From: Parafrigoribacterium_A soli
Lineage (GTDB): Bacteria > Actinomycetota > Actinomycetes > Actinomycetales > Microbacteriaceae
Assembly: GCF_040227235.1 (NCBI RefSeq)
Contig: NZ_JBELNZ010000001.1
Span: forward strand, 62,001 to 126,000
Direction of reading: 5' to 3'
Length of the DNA stretch: 64,000 nt
Below, in pieces: positions 60,992 to 64,000 of this stretch. The translations under genes were made by a program, and so were the position numbers. Each line of letters opens with the position of its first letter. Position 1 is the stretch's first letter. A model generated the notes under the pieces. That model ran no database searches. It had not been told where the DNA came from and saw nothing but the letters and a program-made list of their open reading frames with translations.

Positions 60992-61833
60992 CGAACACGG
61001 TCGACCAGCGCGCGCGGGCCGCCGCATCCGGACTCTCCTTTGGCGGCATCCTGCGCTCGGAATGGATCAAGCTGCGCACGCTTCGCTCCACAGTGTGGTG
61101 CTACGCGATCATCATCGTCGTGACCATCGGCTTCGGGCTCTTGGTCGCCGCGACGATGGCAGACAACGGTCAGACGACCCGGGCGAGCCAGCAGTCGGCC
61201 TGGTTGCAGGCGACAACGCTCGGCATCAGTTTCTCGCAGCTCGTCGTCGCGGTGCTCGGCGCGCTCGTCATCACGGGTGAATACGGCACCGGCATGATTC
61301 GCTCGACCCTCACCGCGGTTCCGCGGCGCGTGCCCGCGCTCGCTGCCAAGGCGATCGTTTTCGGCGTCGTGACCTTCGTGGTCTCGGCGCTCAGTCTCAT
61401 CGTGACCGCACTGGTGACCGCTCCCCTGCTGTCGTCGAAGGGCATCGCGCCCGACCTCGGCGACGTCGACTTCTGGCTCGCGCTCCTCGGCGGTGCGGGA
61501 TACCTCGCCCTGCTGGGTGTGCTGTCGCTCGCGATCGGCACGATCATCCGCAACAGTGCCGGAGGAATCGCCGCCTCGCTCGGCCTCATCCTCGTCGTGC
61601 CGCTGATCGTGCAGATCCTGGCCGCCATCACGCGAGCCGACTGGGCACAGAACATCGGAGCCTTCCTTCCGAGCGCCGCAGGCGGCCGGATGTATTCCTA
61701 CGCTCCGAGCGCCGTGGGGGGCCCGGAGGGAGTCGTCTCGCTCGAGCCGTGGCAGGGCCTCATCGTTCTCGCCGTGTGGTTCCTCGTCATGTTCGTGATC
61801 GGCGCGGTGCTGCTCAAGCGTCGCGACGCCTAG
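60988..61833 (+). CDS. ABC transporter permease (ABC-2 type)
   Basis: A 281-residue membrane protein with about six helices. The N-terminal GGILRSEWIKLRTLRSTVW is the usual cytoplasmic lead of ABC-2 permeases. It is coupled to the ATPase by an ATGA overlap, and together they form a two-gene exporter. The cargo is unknown. Confidence 0.9.
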   Translation: MTNTVDQRARAAASGLSFGGILRSEWIKLRTLRSTVWCYAIIIVVTIGFGLLVAATMADNGQTTRASQQSAWLQATTLGISFSQLVVAVLGALVITGEYGTGMIRSTLTAVPRRVPALAAKAIVFGVVTFVVSALSLIVTALVTAPLLSSKGIAPDLGDVDFWLALLGGAGYLALLGVLSLAIGTIIRNSAGGIAASLGLILVVPLIVQILAAITRADWAQNIGAFLPSAAGGRMYSYAPSAVGGPEGVVSLEPWQGLIVLAVWFLVMFVIGAVLLKRRDA

Positions 61834-61865
61834 GCGGCTGCCAGGGTGGCCGACGCGCTCGAGAA

Positions 61866-61871
61866 TAGACT
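61866..61871 (+). promoter_or_regulatory. -10 box upstream of the MscS gene
   Basis: TAGACT is followed by 7 nt and then a GTG (61879) that opens a 6-codon mini-ORF ending directly at the MscS ATG. Confidence 0.45.
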
Positions 61872-61878
61872 GGGGAGC

Positions 61879-61899
61879 GTGAACGAAAGCGAGCGCTAG
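61879..61899 (+). CDS. Candidate leaderless mini-ORF MNESER
   Basis: GTG-AAC-GAA-AGC-GAG-CGC-TAG lies 7 nt after a TAGACT box. Its stop codon is followed immediately by the MscS ATG. It could couple translation of MscS to a leaderless start. No independent support exists. Confidence 0.35.
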   Translation: MNESER

Positions 61900-62904
61900 A
61901 TGAGCTGGACCGCGATCTGGGCCGCGATCGTCGGCTTCTTCTCCACCCCGCTGTGGACGAAGCTCTTCGCCGTCATCCTGATCGTCGTCATCACGCTGCT
62001 GCTGCGCTGGTTGCTGCACTTCGTGCTGCGCGCGATCGTCAACCGCATCGTGAGCGGTGTCAAGAAGAAGCAGGGCGCCGAAGACACCCAGGCGCTCCTG
62101 GTCTCGCCTCTCGCGGCCGTGCGCCTCGTGCAGCGCACCCGCACGCTCGGTTCCGTTCTCGGCAACATCGTCAACATCATCCTGTTCATCGTTGCCGTGC
62201 TGCTCATCGTCAACGCGATCGATACCACGATTCTCGGCTCGTTCGCACTGCTCACCGCCGCGCTCGGTGCTGGACTCGGCTTCGGGGCACAGAACATCGT
62301 CAAGGACGTGCTCAACGGCCTGTTCATGGTGGTCGAAGACCAGCTCGGCGTGGGAGACGTCGTCGACCTCGGCCCCGCCACGGGCATCGTCGAATCCGTC
62401 GGCATCCGCATCACCCAGGTGCGGGACGTGAACGGCACCCTGTGGTTCGTACGCAACGGCGAGATCCTGCGGGTCGGCAACATGTCGCAGGGCTGGGCCC
62501 GAGTGATCGTCGACCTCAGCGTTCCGTACGAGGTGGATGTCGACGCCGTGCAGGAGCGCATCCTCGCGACCGCACAGGAGCTCGCGCAGACGACGAAGTG
62601 GCGCAGCCGCATTGTCGAGAAGCCGGAGATCTGGGGGCTGGAGTCGATCTCGGCCGACGCCCTCGTTATCCGGCTGGCGATCAAGACCCGCTCGAGCTCG
62701 AAGGACGACGTGGCGAGGGAGCTGCGCATCCGCCTGAAGAAGAACCTCGACGCCATGGGCGTGCACCTGCCAGGGCTCAGCACCCCGGTGCTCGCCGGCT
62801 TCGAAGGCGCGGCGTCTGTGGCCGGCGCTCGGCCGCCGAAGACGAGGCCGCTGCCGGTCGCGAACGAGGCTCCGCACGCGCCGACCCAGAAGGGCAAGAA
62901 ATGA
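61900..62904 (+). CDS. MscS-family mechanosensitive ion channel
   Basis: A 334-residue channel protein for osmotic downshock. Three helices are visible (about residues 5-25, 28-48 and 80-115), the last with the pore-helix pattern AALGAGLGFGAQNIVKDVLNGL. The beta-domain VEDQLGVGDVVDLG and a C-terminal alpha/beta domain follow, as in small MscS. A Pro/Lys-rich tail closes it. It is coupled to the globin gene by ATGA. Confidence 0.94.
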   Translation: MSWTAIWAAIVGFFSTPLWTKLFAVILIVVITLLLRWLLHFVLRAIVNRIVSGVKKKQGAEDTQALLVSPLAAVRLVQRTRTLGSVLGNIVNIILFIVAVLLIVNAIDTTILGSFALLTAALGAGLGFGAQNIVKDVLNGLFMVVEDQLGVGDVVDLGPATGIVESVGIRITQVRDVNGTLWFVRNGEILRVGNMSQGWARVIVDLSVPYEVDVDAVQERILATAQELAQTTKWRSRIVEKPEIWGLESISADALVIRLAIKTRSSSKDDVARELRIRLKKNLDAMGVHLPGLSTPVLAGFEGAASVAGARPPKTRPLPVANEAPHAPTQKGKK

Positions 62905-63317
62905 GCGACGCCTTCCAGCCACGCACGGATGACGGGCAGGGCGCGTTCTACCTGCGCGTCGGTGGCCGTGCCGCATTCGAGAAACTTGTGCGGCTCTTCT
63001 ACGACGGCGTGCGCGACGACGAGGTGCTCATGCCGATGTACCCGGAGCAGCCCGATCTCGAGGGGGCGATCCAGCGGCTCACCGGGTTCCTCGAGCAATA
63101 CTGGGGCGGACCGACAACCTACAGCGAGACCCGCGGCCACCCGCGACTGCGGATGCGGCACCAGGCATTCAAGGTGAACCCGGATGCCCGGGACCGCTGG
63201 CTCGCGCACATGCGCGTCGCACTGGACCAGCTGGAGCTCTCACCGCTCGACGACGAGACCCTGTGGAACTACCTCGACCGGGCCGCGCACCTCATGGTGA
63301 ACACCTTCGAGGAGTAG
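62901..63317 (+). CDS. glbO: Truncated haemoglobin, group II (GlbO-like)
   Basis: A 138-residue haem protein for oxygen or NO chemistry. VRLFYDGVRDDEVLMPMYP holds the B-helix tyrosine. FLEQYWGGPTTYSETRGHPRL and RMRHQAFKV hold the proximal histidine region, and RWLAHMRVAL carries the G8 tryptophan. Start ATG at 62901 overlaps the MscS stop. MscS-globin coupling is frequent in actinobacteria, as far as I recall, but not explained. Confidence 0.93.
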   Translation: MSDAFQPRTDDGQGAFYLRVGGRAAFEKLVRLFYDGVRDDEVLMPMYPEQPDLEGAIQRLTGFLEQYWGGPTTYSETRGHPRLRMRHQAFKVNPDARDRWLAHMRVALDQLELSPLDDETLWNYLDRAAHLMVNTFEE

Positions 63318-63363
63318 CGCGTTCCTGGGTTTCGATACGCTCGTGCCTCGCCACTGGGCCCAC

Positions 63364-64000
<637 letters not shown>

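Overview
The window is a 64-kb stretch of a high-GC actinobacterial chromosome. Gene content and order suggest the family Microbacteriaceae (order Micrococcales): an obgE/proB/proA/nadD block, rplU-rpmA, rne, ileS-folC-ndk, the tig/clpP1P2/clpX block, an SCO7613-like giant membrane protein, a DivIVA-like protein, mycothiol-type enzymes, and many genes whose TANNNT -10 box sits 6-7 nt before the start codon (leaderless genes). No plasmid, prophage, IS element or CRISPR array is visible. This is core chromosome with some lineage-specific cargo.

Layout. 1-8.7 kb: a partial low-complexity protein gene, nadD, a 59-residue membrane protein, proA, a divergent MFS transporter, proB, obgE, rpmA and rplU, then a small membrane protein and a DUF4031 gene. 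8.7-14.6 kb: RNase E/G with a long leader, then a disulfide-forming set (an N-terminally extended VKOR and two tandem membrane-anchored DsbA-like proteins). 14.6-20.5 kb: ndk, DUF4233, folC and ileS, overlapping on the minus strand and headed by a translational T-box. 20.5-29 kb: a Tat lipoprotein flavin amine oxidase whose domain order is circularly permuted, a Pr6Pr-type membrane protein, GntR and TetR regulators, and a four-gene peptide ABC importer.

29-44 kb: valS, a lipoprotein, a small protein, an M3 oligopeptidase, a BenE transporter without a usable start codon, clpX, a YcnI/CopC copper cluster, clpP2, clpP1, a PLP-dependent trans-sulfuration enzyme and tig. 44-51 kb: tRNA-Pro and tRNA-Gly, a DUF2510 protein, the 1269-residue membrane protein and a LuxR/histidine-kinase pair. 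51-64 kb: a Nei-type glycosylase, a DivIVA-like coiled-coil protein, rpiB, a DinB-fold protein, a DadA-type oxidoreductase, an Rv2466c-like protein, a conserved hypothetical, pepN, an ABC exporter, an MscS channel, a truncated haemoglobin and a partial LivF-type ATPase.

Most unusual observations: the circularly permuted amine oxidase; short dispersed repeats read in frame inside both ileS and valS; two 56-bp hairpins of matching architecture just after the stops of tig and pepN; two leaderless 5-6-codon mini-ORFs stop-start coupled to an ABC exporter and an MscS channel; and a BenE reading frame with no start codon. All functional calls come from reading motifs and gene context; no database search was run.
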